This document shows positions 41,579 to 50,761 of a stretch of DNA of 64,000 nucleotides, piece by piece. Both the position numbers and the translations under genes were made by a program. The notes under the pieces were generated by a model that searched no databases, was not told where the DNA came from, and was given only the letters and a program-made list of their open reading frames with translations. Each line of letters begins with the position of its first letter. Within the stretch, counting starts at the first letter, position 1. The stretch spans positions 1,550,001 to 1,614,000 of the forward strand of contig CBDCQL010000002.1 in NCBI GenBank assembly GCA_965220615.1, given 5' to 3'. Source of the stretch: JAGWBD01 sp965220615 (GTDB taxonomy: Bacteria > Chloroflexota > Anaerolineae > Aggregatilineales > Phototrophicaceae).

Positions 41579-44215
41579 ATGACCAGAATCACACCCCTGC
41601 GCCAGCAATACCTGGACATCAAGGCCGAATATCCCGATTGTATCCTTTTCTTCCGCCTGGGCGATTTCTACGAGACCTTTGACGACGATGCGGAGATCGC
41701 CGCCCGCGTTCTGGACCTGACCCTGACCAGCCGCCCGGTCAGCCCGGGAAAAGAGGACACCCGCATACCGATGGCCGGCGTGCCGCATCATGCGCTCGAA
41801 AACTACATCGCCCGCCTCATCGAACAGGGCCATCACGTCGCGATCTGCGACCAGGTGGGCGAGGCGCCGGCAAGGGGCATTATCGAAAGACGGGTCTCGC
41901 GCGTCATCACGCCCGGGACGGTCGTCGAAGAGGCTCTGCTGGCCGAAGACCAGCCCAACTATCTGCTGGCGCTCTGGCCCGACGGCAATGCCGACAGTGG
42001 CGACTGGAGCGCTGCCGGCCTGGCCTGGGTTGACATCAGCACCGGTGATTTTGCGGCGACGGCTCTGGTCGGCGAACACTGTGCCCTGCAGGTGCTGGAG
42101 GAACTGGCGCGCCTTTCACCGCGTGAAGTGCTGCTGCCCGAGAGCTGGGCTCAGCGGGGCGTCTCCCTGCCGGGGGACATTCACCTTAGTCCCCTGCCCG
42201 ACTGGCGCTTTGAGCATAGCGGCGCGGATCAGGCACTCTGCAGCCAGTTTAACGTAAGGACCCTGGCCGGTTTCGGCCTGCAGGACAAACCACAGGCTGT
42301 CTGTGCCGCGGGCGCGATTCTGCATTACCTGCGCAAGACCCGGCGCGAGAGTCTGGCCCGGTTGACGGGCATCCGCGTCTACGACACGGCGTCGTTCATG
42401 GTGCTGGATACCTTCACCCGACGCAACCTGGAACTTACCGCGTCCCTGCAGGACGGGAGCAGGAGCGGCAGTTTGTTGCAGGTCCTGGACCGAACGGTGA
42501 CGGCCATGGGGGCAAGACGATTGCGGCAATGGGTCAACCAGCCGCTGCTGCAAAGGGAGCGCATCCTGGCGCGGCTGGACGCCGTGGAGACCCTGACCGG
42601 CGACGCCGCACTGCGCGAGGACCTGCAGGGCGTTCTGCGCCAGGTCGCTGATCTGGAACGCCTGGCCAGTCGCCTGCCCGGTGGCCGCGCCGGGCCCCGG
42701 GACCTGCTGGCCCTGCGCAGCAGCCTGCTGGCCGTGCCACGCCTTGTCGCGCTCATCGGCGAATTGCCGGCGCTGAAACCGCTGGCGGAACGCCTCGACG
42801 CCTGCGAGGCGGCGGCGGTGGAGATTTCCCGCGCCATCAGCGAGGACGCGCCCGCCACCCTAAACGCCATCGGCGTCATTTTGCCCGACTATTCCGACGA
42901 ACTGGATTCCGTGTTGCAGGCCACCCGCGCCGCCCGCGACTGGATCGCCGGGCTTGAGCAGGCCGAACGGGAACGCACAGGCATTCCGCGCCTGAAAGTC
43001 GGCTACAACAAGGTCTTCGGTTACTACCTCGAAATCAGCAAGGCCTGGGAGGCGAGCGTACCGCCGGAGTACATTCGCAAGCAGACCCTTGTCAACGCCG
43101 AGCGTTATATCACGCCCGAACTGAAAGAATATGAGGCGAAGGTACTCAGCGCAGAGGAACAGATTCACGCGCTGGAGCGAAGCCTGTTTGAGAAACTCTG
43201 CGAGCAACTGGCAACGTTCACGCCGCGCCTGACTGGCACGGCCCGCGCCATCGCGCATCTCGACGCCTTCCTCTCCCTGGCCGACGTCGCCGTCAGGGAA
43301 GGCTATTGCCGACCGGATATCCGCGATGAGGGGCAGATGCACATCGTCGCCGGGCGACACCCGGTGGTGGAAAGGGCGTTGGAGCGAGGCCTGCGCTTCA
43401 CTCCCAACGACTGCTCCTTTGACGACGGGGGCCGCATCCACATCATCACAGGCCCCAACATGTCCGGCAAATCGACCTACATCCGCCAGGTGGCGCTGAT
43501 CACCCTGATGGCCCAGATCGGCAGTTTCGTGCCGGCCGACGAGGCCGGCATCGGCCTGGTGGACCGCATCTTCGCGCGCATCGGCGCCCAGGACGAAATC
43601 CACGCCGGCCACAGCACCTTCATGGTCGAAATGGTCGAGACGGCCCGCATTCTGGCCGGCAGCAGCGACAAAAGCCTGATCATCCTGGATGAAGTCGGCC
43701 GCGGCACTTCCACCTGGGACGGGCTCGCCATCGCGCGGGCCGTCATTGAGTACATCCACAACAGCCCGCAACTGAACTGCCGCACGCTCTTCGCCACGCA
43801 CTATCATGAACTGACCGCCCTGCCGCAGGTCCTGCCGCGCACCCGCAACTACAACGTCGCCGTCGTCGAACGGGGCGAGGACATCGTCTTTTTGCATCAG
43901 GTCGTGCCCGGCGGCGCGGACCGCAGCTACGGCGTGCACGTGGCCCGCATCGCCGGTCTGCCCAGGCCGGTCGTTCAGCGCGCTGACGAACTATTGCGCC
44001 AGCTGGAGGCGGAGGGCCGCGCCGCGTCACAAAACGGCCACGAAATGGCAGCGGTCCCGACTCCGCCCGCTGTTGAGCCGCCGATGCCCGACGCCCTGCA
44101 GCAGGCCCTGCTCGACCTGAGCGTTGATGAACTCAGTCCGCTGGAAGCGTTGACCAAACTCTACGATCTGAAACATCTGGCTGAAGAAGAAAACCGGGAG
44201 GAGGCTGCCCTGTGA
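41579..44215 (+). CDS. mutS: DNA mismatch repair protein MutS
   Basis: MutS binds mismatches and small loops and starts repair with MutL. The 878-residue protein has the mismatch-binding FFRLGDFYETF (domain I, Phe-x-Glu as FYE), the connector, lever and clamp regions and the C-terminal ATPase, with Walker A GPNMSGKSTYIRQ, the STFMVEMVETARIL segment, LIILDEVGRGTSTWDGLAIA (Walker B) and FATHYHEL. ATG 41579 begins with the normal TPLRQQYLDIK; the frame is open further upstream but the promoter lies in that part. The next gene begins within its stop codon. Confidence 0.97.
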   Translation: MTRITPLRQQYLDIKAEYPDCILFFRLGDFYETFDDDAEIAARVLDLTLTSRPVSPGKEDTRIPMAGVPHHALENYIARLIEQGHHVAICDQVGEAPARGIIERRVSRVITPGTVVEEALLAEDQPNYLLALWPDGNADSGDWSAAGLAWVDISTGDFAATALVGEHCALQVLEELARLSPREVLLPESWAQRGVSLPGDIHLSPLPDWRFEHSGADQALCSQFNVRTLAGFGLQDKPQAVCAAGAILHYLRKTRRESLARLTGIRVYDTASFMVLDTFTRRNLELTASLQDGSRSGSLLQVLDRTVTAMGARRLRQWVNQPLLQRERILARLDAVETLTGDAALREDLQGVLRQVADLERLASRLPGGRAGPRDLLALRSSLLAVPRLVALIGELPALKPLAERLDACEAAAVEISRAISEDAPATLNAIGVILPDYSDELDSVLQATRAARDWIAGLEQAERERTGIPRLKVGYNKVFGYYLEISKAWEASVPPEYIRKQTLVNAERYITPELKEYEAKVLSAEEQIHALERSLFEKLCEQLATFTPRLTGTARAIAHLDAFLSLADVAVREGYCRPDIRDEGQMHIVAGRHPVVERALERGLRFTPNDCSFDDGGRIHIITGPNMSGKSTYIRQVALITLMAQIGSFVPADEAGIGLVDRIFARIGAQDEIHAGHSTFMVEMVETARILAGSSDKSLIILDEVGRGTSTWDGLAIARAVIEYIHNSPQLNCRTLFATHYHELTALPQVLPRTRNYNVAVVERGEDIVFLHQVVPGGADRSYGVHVARIAGLPRPVVQRADELLRQLEAEGRAASQNGHEMAAVPTPPAVEPPMPDALQQALLDLSVDELSPLEALTKLYDLKHLAEEENREEAAL

Positions 44216-45093
44216 TGGACCATGTAACCTGCTCGGCGAGCTCACTGGAGGCGGGCGACAGTCTGATCGGTTCCGCACCCCATCGACGCCTTTGGCTCTT
44301 GCTGGAAGTGGATGCCCCCTGGGGGCCGCAGGCGCTCGCCGACAGCGACCTGCCGCCCGCCGTGCGCGAGCACATCGAGGCCTTTCTGGCTGCAACGCCT
44401 GACGCAGGAATCCTGTTCATTCGTCAACAGCCTGCCTGCGCCGGGCTGCGATTTTTCGTCGCCGATGGCGATGCCAGGTCGCCGGCGCTTTATGCCCTGA
44501 CCCTTGAGCGTTACGAGGACCTGTTGTCCCTGGATTTCGTTTCCCTGGCGCAGGGCGAGCGGGCTGAACTTCGGGACGACGAGCCGCTCTATCTGATATG
44601 CACGCACGGCAAGCGGGACCAGTGCTGCGCCCTGGCCGGCATGCCCATGTATGCCGCCCTGCGCGAGCGGGTCGGCGAACGCGCCTGGCGATGTTCCCAT
44701 ATCGGCGGCCACCGCTTTGCGCCAACCATGGTCTTTCTGCCCGAAGGCCTGTGTTACGGGCGCATGCCGCTGGAAGCGCTGGACGACGTGCTGGACCGGC
44801 ACAACTCCGGCCAGCTGGAGCCCCGCTGGCTACGGGGGCGCAGCGCCTGGCCGCAACCTGCCCAGGCCGCCGCCACCCTGCTGAGCCAGCGCGATGACCT
44901 GGCGACTATCGACGGTCTGCAATTGCTGGACCTGCAGAATGAAGGTGAGGAGCGCTGGACCGTTACCTTTGACGCGCCGGGGGATTCAGGCCAGGTCCGA
45001 CTGCGCCGTCTGACGGGCGACACGACCTACCGATCCAGCTGCATTGGCGACAAGGTCGCGGCTCCGGTCAGCTGGGAACTGCTGCCGTCCTGA
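44212..45093 (+). CDS. Sucrase/ferredoxin-like protein
   Basis: A 293-residue member of the Suc_Fer-like family (thioredoxin-fold [2Fe-2S] ferredoxin-like). The key pattern is CTHGKRDQCCALAGMPMY followed by SHIGGHRFAPTMVFLPEGLCYGRM, with Cys and His residues that can bind a cluster. The N-terminal part shows LLLEVDAPWGPQAL. The function of bacterial members is not well known. The start is GTG 44212 or ATG 44215, inside the MutS stop region, with GGGAGGAGG upstream, so the gene is coupled to mutS. Confidence 0.85.
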   Translation: MMDHVTCSASSLEAGDSLIGSAPHRRLWLLLEVDAPWGPQALADSDLPPAVREHIEAFLAATPDAGILFIRQQPACAGLRFFVADGDARSPALYALTLERYEDLLSLDFVSLAQGERAELRDDEPLYLICTHGKRDQCCALAGMPMYAALRERVGERAWRCSHIGGHRFAPTMVFLPEGLCYGRMPLEALDDVLDRHNSGQLEPRWLRGRSAWPQPAQAAATLLSQRDDLATIDGLQLLDLQNEGEERWTVTFDAPGDSGQVRLRRLTGDTTYRSSCIGDKVAAPVSWELLPS

Positions 45094-45120
45094 TTAACTG
45101 CCGCGAGCCGCCAATGGTCT

Positions 45121-46131
45121 TCAGGTCCCTTCGCCTGCCGCCAGCGTCGGTGATACGGCCGCCCGGTCGGGCTCGGGGATCTGAACCGCCTCGCTGGCGA
45201 GCAGACCTTCCGAGACCAGCACGCGTTCAAAGGCGACGATAGCCACTTCCAGCATGTGGCGCTCCGGCTGGCGCGTGGTCAAATGCTGCAACGCCAGATT
45301 GGGCCGCACCAGCAACCGCACCAGAGGTCTGTGGAAGTTGCGCGCCGAGAACTGGATCACCTCGTAGGCGATGCCGGCCAACACCGGAATCAGCACGACG
45401 CGAGAAAGGACCAGCAAGGGAAGCGGCGGCCGGCCCAGCAGCGAAAACACCAGTACGCTGACAAAGGCGACGGTCAGCAGAAAGGCCGTGCCACAACGGG
45501 GATGCTCGATCGGAAAGCCGTCCACGACCTCCGGCGTCAGGTCGGCGCCGGCTTCCCAGGCGTTTATGGTCTTGTGTTCGGCGCCGTGGTAACCGAAAAG
45601 CCGTTTGACATCCGGAATGCGCCCGATGGCCCAGATATAACAGATCAACATCGTGATCTGAATGAGTCCCTCGATCAGGTTGACAAGGAAAGCCGCAAAA
45701 CCGATCGGCGCCGTGCCGTCCGGCGTCAGGCCAAGTACATTGCCGATGCCGGCCGCGCCCAGAGTCGGCACGAGGAAGAAAAGGCCCATACCCAGCAGCA
45801 GCGAAAGACCGATCGTAAGCCAGCCGACGGGCCCGTTGAAGTCGACGTCGTCCTCGTCACCGACCGCCACGTCCGCGGCCCACATCAGGGCGCGCGTGCC
45901 CAGGCCAAGGGCGTCCCACAGGCCGACCACACCGCGCACGAAGGGTGTCTTGATGATTCGGCCCCGGTACAACCGGCGGCTGAGCGGCGTCTCGTGCACG
46001 ACGATTTCGCCTTCGCTGTTGCGTACGGCGACGGCCGCGCTGTGCGCGCCACGCATCATGACGCCCTCAATAACCGCCTGCCCGCCATAGTTGAAGGGTC
46101 GGCGTCCGTCGTTCTTTTCCTTATCCGCCAT
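45121..46131 (-). CDS. DUF1385 membrane protein
   Basis: A 336-residue protein of PF07136. Family hallmarks are YGGQAVIEGVMMRG near the start, PFVRGVVGLWDALGLGTRALMWAA, the GYHGAEHKTINAWEAG segment with two histidines, HPRCGTAFLL and the RPLVRLLVRPNLALQHLTTRQP ending. It has about four to five membrane helices. The role is unknown; the conserved H and E residues suggest a metal site. I start at ATG 46131 where GGAG precedes; an upstream frame extension lacks family residues. Its neighbour upstream is recJ. Confidence 0.88.
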   Translation of the reverse strand: MADKEKNDGRRPFNYGGQAVIEGVMMRGAHSAAVAVRNSEGEIVVHETPLSRRLYRGRIIKTPFVRGVVGLWDALGLGTRALMWAADVAVGDEDDVDFNGPVGWLTIGLSLLLGMGLFFLVPTLGAAGIGNVLGLTPDGTAPIGFAAFLVNLIEGLIQITMLICYIWAIGRIPDVKRLFGYHGAEHKTINAWEAGADLTPEVVDGFPIEHPRCGTAFLLTVAFVSVLVFSLLGRPPLPLLVLSRVVLIPVLAGIAYEVIQFSARNFHRPLVRLLVRPNLALQHLTTRQPERHMLEVAIVAFERVLVSEGLLASEAVQIPEPDRAAVSPTLAAGEGT

Positions 46132-46182
46132 GTTGCTCCACATTGCAGCGAACGTCGCCGTCATCTTACCACAGGGCAGGCC

Positions 46183-47898
46183 TCACCCTGCCTGCGCCGG
46201 ACGGATGTCCTGCAGGTTGAGTTGCATGCGCTGACGGCCCCTCCATTCATTGCGCTCCAGGTAGAAGGCGAGGTCAACCCGTTGTGGCAACTGGCGCGCC
46301 CGTCCGCCCAGCCTGAAGCCGATGGCCTCCAGTCGTTCCCCGTTGTCGCCGGCAAGTTTCAACTTGAGATGGTTGCCGTCCCGGCCAACCAGGCGGCGAT
46401 CGAGAATGCGCGCCGAACGCAACAGGAACAGCGGCGGCGAATTGCCGGCCCCGGTTGGTTCCAGCAAGTCCAGTTGCTCCAGCAAGGTTGGGCCGAGTTG
46501 GCTGACCTGGACTTCAGCATCGATCTCCAGCGGCGCCTGCCGCGGACTCCCGGTCCCTGCGTCCCGCGCCAGCCCCGACAGACGCTCCTGCAAGGCGGGC
46601 AAATTATCGTTGCGAATGGTGAAACCGGCCGCCTGTTCGTGGCCGCCATGACGCAGCAGCAGGTCCGCGCACTGGTCCAGGGCCCGGATGATGTTGAAGT
46701 CCGCCACGCTGCGGCAGGAAGCGCGGCTTTCCTGCGGGCCGCGGGCCAGCACGGCGACCGGACGCTGCCACTCTTCGCAAAGGCGCCCGGCGACCAGGCC
46801 GACAATGCCCGGTGAAATGTACTCCCGTGCCGCCAGAATCAGGGGCGGAACCGGGGTCAGCCCTTCCAGTTCCCGATTGATGTCCTCCTGAGCGGCGAGA
46901 GTCAGGGCCCGCCGTTTGTCATTCAGGGCCTGCAACCGGAGGGCAAGCCGGCCGGCTTCGCCAGGATCTTCGGTAATCAGCAAATGACAGGCCAGCATGG
47001 CGCTTTCCAGTCGGCCTGCGGCGTTGATACGGGGGCCCAACACAAAGGCCAGGTCACGCGCCTTCACCTTACCGCGCGTCAGGCCGGAAACCTGCAACAG
47101 GGCGTCAATGCCCGGCCGGCGGGCCTCGTTTATCACCTCCAACCCTGCGCGCACCAGCGCCCGGTTTTGCGGGTCCGCCAGGCTCGCCACGTCGGCGACC
47201 GTCCCGAGAGCAACCAGGTCCAGCAACTCCCGTTCATTCAGGTTAAGGGCCATCCGGTCATTGCGGGCGCTGCGCAGCAGGGCCTGCGCCAGGCGAAAGG
47301 CCAGGCCCGCTCCCGTCAAATGGGCGGCGGCCGGGTCCCCACCCTCCTGTTTCGGGTTAATAATGGCGCTGGCCGGGGGCGCTTCCGAGCCAGGCGTGTG
47401 GTGGTCCGTGATGATGAAATCCAGACCGGCGTCCTGGCCGGCCGTCACCTCGTCCACGGCGCGAATGCCGCAATCCACCGTGATGACCAGACGCGTGTCT
47501 TCCTGCGCCATCGTCGACAGCGCCGGGACGTTGAGGCCATAACCTTCGCTATCACGGTCCGGGATATAGGCCTTCACGCGTGCGCCAAGGGCCTGCAGCG
47601 TCTGCAGCAGCAGCGCGGTGGCGGTAACGCCGTCGGCGTCAAAGTCGCCATAGACGACGATGGCCTCGTCACTGCGCAGCGCGGCCCGAATGCGCGCCAC
47701 GGCGGCCTGCATGCCTTTCATGGCCCATGGGTCAACACTTGCGCCAGGACCGTTCAACCAGCTGAGGGCTCCTGCGGGGGAGGTAAGCCCGCGATTGTGC
47801 AAGACCTGAGCGACCAGAGGGTAGACGTGTTGCCAGGCATCCCGTTGAGAACCGGTCAGGGGCCTTGCCACCAGCCACGGCGTCGAGCCGATTCGCAT
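46183..47898 (-). CDS. recJ: Single-strand-specific exonuclease RecJ
   Basis: RecJ degrades single-stranded DNA 5' to 3' in recombination and repair. The protein has 571 residues, normal. DHH-superfamily motifs are VVYGDFDADGVTATALL, VITVDCGIRAVDE, IITDHHTPGSE, and the C-terminal DHHA1 with GGHEQAAGFTIR. The OB-like tail (LKLAGDNGERLEAIGFRLG) completes the family architecture. The ATG has GGAGAGG upstream. It diverges from fmt, and 51 bases separate it from the DUF1385 gene. Confidence 0.95.
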   Translation of the reverse strand: MRIGSTPWLVARPLTGSQRDAWQHVYPLVAQVLHNRGLTSPAGALSWLNGPGASVDPWAMKGMQAAVARIRAALRSDEAIVVYGDFDADGVTATALLLQTLQALGARVKAYIPDRDSEGYGLNVPALSTMAQEDTRLVITVDCGIRAVDEVTAGQDAGLDFIITDHHTPGSEAPPASAIINPKQEGGDPAAAHLTGAGLAFRLAQALLRSARNDRMALNLNERELLDLVALGTVADVASLADPQNRALVRAGLEVINEARRPGIDALLQVSGLTRGKVKARDLAFVLGPRINAAGRLESAMLACHLLITEDPGEAGRLALRLQALNDKRRALTLAAQEDINRELEGLTPVPPLILAAREYISPGIVGLVAGRLCEEWQRPVAVLARGPQESRASCRSVADFNIIRALDQCADLLLRHGGHEQAAGFTIRNDNLPALQERLSGLARDAGTGSPRQAPLEIDAEVQVSQLGPTLLEQLDLLEPTGAGNSPPLFLLRSARILDRRLVGRDGNHLKLKLAGDNGERLEAIGFRLGGRARQLPQRVDLAFYLERNEWRGRQRMQLNLQDIRPAQAG

Positions 47899-47989
47899 TC
47901 AGGACCTCTCCGGAGCCGTCAACGCGCCACCTTGTCGGGCGACAACCGGCAGTTTACCATGCGCCTGACCGCACACGCCGGGAACTGCC

Positions 47990-48922
47990 ATGGCCGACGT
48001 CGTTTTCATGGGAACGCCGGATTTCGCTCTGCCCGCCCTGCGCGCCCTCATCGCCCGCCACCGGGTAACGGGCGTGGTCACCATGCCCGACCGGCCGGCC
48101 GGACGTGGTCTGGCGCCACGCATTTCGCCCGTGAAGGCGCTGGCGCTGGAACACGACCTGCCCCTGCTGCAGCCTCGCAGCCTGCGACGGGAAGAGGCCG
48201 TCGCCGCTCTGGGTGCATGGCCGGCCGACGTTTACGTCGTGGCCGCCTTCGGCCTGATTTTGCCGCAACGCGTTCTGGATATACCGCCACGCGGATCGCT
48301 CAATATCCACGCATCCCTGTTGCCGCGTTGGCGCGGCGCGGCGCCCATTCAGGCGGCCATTCGCGCCGGTGACGAGTGTAGTGGCGTCAGCCTGATGCTG
48401 ATGGACGCCGGTCTCGACAGCGGGCCGGTGCTGGCGCAGCAGCCGCTGAGTCTGGCGCCGGACGAGACCGCCCAAAGCCTGCACGATCGTCTGGCACCCC
48501 TGGGCGCGGACCTGCTGATCGAAAACCTGCCGGACTGGCTGGAGGGACGTCTTGAGCCGCAGCCCCAGGACGAGGCGAGGGTCACGCTGGCGCCACAACT
48601 GCACAAGGAGGACGGCCGGATCGACTGGTCGCAGCCGGCGCTGGTCATTGAACGCCAGATTCGTGCGTTCACGCCCTGGCCGGGCAGCCATACCGCCTGG
48701 GACGGTCGGCAATTGAAAATCCTTCAGGCCGACATCGTCCCTGGCTCCGCGACGCCCGGACAGGTGGTCTCCCTGCCAGATAACCCAGGTGTCGGCACCG
48801 GCGCCGGTTTGCTGCGACTCCGTCGCCTGCAACTGGCGGGGCGCAAGGCACAGGGCAGCGCGGACTTTCTGAGAGGCCGGCCCGCTTTCCTCAATGCCAC
48901 ACTGGGCAGGCCGGATCAGTAA
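47990..48922 (+). CDS. fmt: Methionyl-tRNA formyltransferase
   Basis: Fmt formylates initiator Met-tRNA using 10-formyl-tetrahydrofolate. The 310-residue protein has VVFMGTPDFALPALRAL, PDRPAGRG, the catalytic NIHASLLPRWRGAAPIQAAI with Asn and His, GVSLMLMDAGLDSGPVL, and the C-terminal domain beginning TPWPGSHTAW. The def gene is not next to it. Its stop overlaps the convergent mdh gene by 7 bases. Confidence 0.96.
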   Translation: MADVVFMGTPDFALPALRALIARHRVTGVVTMPDRPAGRGLAPRISPVKALALEHDLPLLQPRSLRREEAVAALGAWPADVYVVAAFGLILPQRVLDIPPRGSLNIHASLLPRWRGAAPIQAAIRAGDECSGVSLMLMDAGLDSGPVLAQQPLSLAPDETAQSLHDRLAPLGADLLIENLPDWLEGRLEPQPQDEARVTLAPQLHKEDGRIDWSQPALVIERQIRAFTPWPGSHTAWDGRQLKILQADIVPGSATPGQVVSLPDNPGVGTGAGLLRLRRLQLAGRKAQGSADFLRGRPAFLNATLGRPDQ

Positions 48923-49860
48923 CCGAGCACCTCCACCACGGAACGCACGGCCACAGCGCTGTGCTCCAGCATCGCGCGTTCCTCGTCGTTGAGCTGCATC
49001 TCGATGATCCGCTCCACGCCGCCCGCGCCCAGCACGGCGGGCACACCGACGTAGAGTCCATCAATGCCGTATTCGCCATTGAGCAACACGGCCGAGGGAA
49101 TCACCCGCTTGCGGTCACGAAGGATGGCGTCGACCATCTCAACGGTACCGGCTGATGGCGCGTAGAATCCGCTGTAGCCAAGCAGACCAACAATCTCTCC
49201 GCCGCCCTGGCGGGTGCGCTCAATGATGACCTGCAGGGTCTCCTCGTCCATCAGTTCGCGCACAGGAATGCCGGCGACCGACGTGTGCCGCGGCAGGGGC
49301 ACCATCGTGTCGCCATGGCCGCCCAGTACCATGCCGTGAACGTCACGCACGCTGACGCCCAGTTCCTGCGCAACGAAGGCCTTGTAACGCGCCGTATCCA
49401 GCGCCCCGGCCTGGCCGACGACACGCTGCGACGGAAAGCCGCTCTCTTCCAGCACCACGTGGCACATGGCGTCCAGTGGATTGGAGACCACCAGCAGGAC
49501 CGCGTCGGGCGAAAGTTGCGCCACGCGTCGCGTCACCTCGCCGACGATCCCCTGGTTGGTACGCACCAGATCGTCGCGACTCGGATACTCCCCTGTTACG
49601 GGGTCCTTGCGCCGCGGCACCCCGGCCGTAATGACCACCAGGTCCGACCCCGCCGTCGCTTCGTAATCGACGGAGCCGGAGAGCGCGATGTCAAAATGCA
49701 TTACCGGGGCCGCCTGCCCCAGATCGAGAGCCTTGCCGCTGGCCATGCCCTCAACGATGTCCACCAGTACCACGTCGGCAAGTTCCTTGCCCGCGATCCA
49801 GTGCGCACAGGTAGCGCCGACGTTGCCCGCCCCGACGATGGTCACCTTGCTACGTGCCAT
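48916..49860 (-). CDS. mdh: Malate dehydrogenase
   Basis: An NAD-dependent 2-hydroxyacid dehydrogenase of 314 residues. It has VTIVGAGNVGATCAHWIAGKEL, the NAD-binding Asp in VVLVDI, SNPLDAM, GQAGALDTARYKAF, and the catalytic histidine in GGHGDTMVPL. The substrate loop has the Arg of malate enzymes near the start (VPRRKDPVTGEYPSRDDL) and is about 6 residues longer than the usual PRKPGMSRDDL. Malate is therefore likely but the loop is odd. ATG 49860 gives the normal first strand; the frame upstream to 50019 is not coding. Confidence 0.88.
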   Translation of the reverse strand: MARSKVTIVGAGNVGATCAHWIAGKELADVVLVDIVEGMASGKALDLGQAAPVMHFDIALSGSVDYEATAGSDLVVITAGVPRRKDPVTGEYPSRDDLVRTNQGIVGEVTRRVAQLSPDAVLLVVSNPLDAMCHVVLEESGFPSQRVVGQAGALDTARYKAFVAQELGVSVRDVHGMVLGGHGDTMVPLPRHTSVAGIPVRELMDEETLQVIIERTRQGGGEIVGLLGYSGFYAPSAGTVEMVDAILRDRKRVIPSAVLLNGEYGIDGLYVGVPAVLGAGGVERIIEMQLNDEERAMLEHSAVAVRSVVEVLGY

Positions 49861-50003
49861 GCTGCCTCCAGCCCGTCCATTGCCCGCCTGCCAACGGCGC
49901 GGCAGTATAGCACATGCGGGAGTCTCACTCCACGCCCGCGCTGCCTTGACTCCGCGGGCGCCGGGCGGCAAAATACGGGTGTCATATGCCGTGAGGAAGT
50001 GCC

Positions 50004-50258
50004 GTGACCAGCAAGCCACCTGCCCTGACCCTGGCGACCCTGCTGGCCTTTGTGGCCGGGCTGGGACTGACGCTGATGGTCCTGGGCGCTGCGTTGGGCG
50101 TCACGGGCAGCGGCGGAGGCAGCGACCTTGGCGTGCTGTTTGCCGCCGGCGCCATTCTCTTCATCTGTGGCGTGATCGCCTGGTTCGCCAGCGCCCGCCC
50201 CGATGCCGCTTTCGACAACATTGACGAACCCCGCTACCACGGTCACGACGACCACTGA
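50004..50258 (+). CDS. Small two-helix membrane protein
   Basis: An 84-residue protein, starting at GTG 50004 after GAGGAAG. Two hydrophobic helices at about 10-33 and 44-64 (TLATLLAFVAGLGLTLMVLGAAL; VLFAAGAILFICGVIAWF) are joined by a glycine-rich turn, with a short acidic, His-rich tail (HGHDDH). There is no known family. It is followed after 2 bases by the next gene and probably shares its transcript with era. Confidence 0.7.
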   Translation: MTSKPPALTLATLLAFVAGLGLTLMVLGAALGVTGSGGGSDLGVLFAAGAILFICGVIAWFASARPDAAFDNIDEPRYHGHDDH

Positions 50259-50260
50259 GC

Positions 50261-50761
50261 GTGGACCTCCCGCGCCAGACAGTTGAAGACCCTTTCCATG
50301 GCCACGTTCTGCGTCTGGCGGACGCGACCCTGCTGTCCACCTCGACTGAATCAGCGGCTGAAACGCTGGCCAGCGGCCCCCTGCTCTTGCGTTACGGCCT
50401 CGTCTGCCTCGAGACGCCGCAGCGTTGCATCGTGCCGGAACTGGTCGTGATGGAATACGGAGAACTGTTGAACGGCGAGGCCGCCTGGGACTTTCTGCTG
50501 CATCACAGCAATCTGCATCCCCGCGCCGAAGTACTGGGCCATCGCGACGACGGCGTGGAAGACCAGTTGCGAGTCAGTCGGCTGGACCTGGCGCAGACGC
50601 CGCGCGTCCTCGTTTGGCCCGTGGCTGCAGCCGACACCGCCAGGCCAGCGGCCATCCCCGTCGCCGTCATCGCCGACGAAGCGGACTCCCTGCCACAGCG
50701 CCTGCGTCAGTTTCTGCCCCTGTACCCGTCCCTCGGGGACTGGCGCCATGAACAGGGTTGA
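50261..50761 (+). CDS. Unknown protein upstream of era
   Basis: A 166-residue protein without a recognisable family. It begins at GTG 50261, 2 bases after the stop of the small membrane protein. There is no signal or membrane segment. It has mostly beta/alpha character (RYGLVCLETPQRCIVPELVVMEYGELL, VLVWPVAA, IPVAVIADEA). Its stop lies 14 bases inside the era gene, so translation is coupled. The position suggests a housekeeping role, but nothing in the sequence says which. Confidence 0.65.
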   Translation: MDLPRQTVEDPFHGHVLRLADATLLSTSTESAAETLASGPLLLRYGLVCLETPQRCIVPELVVMEYGELLNGEAAWDFLLHHSNLHPRAEVLGHRDDGVEDQLRVSRLDLAQTPRVLVWPVAAADTARPAAIPVAVIADEADSLPQRLRQFLPLYPSLGDWRHEQG

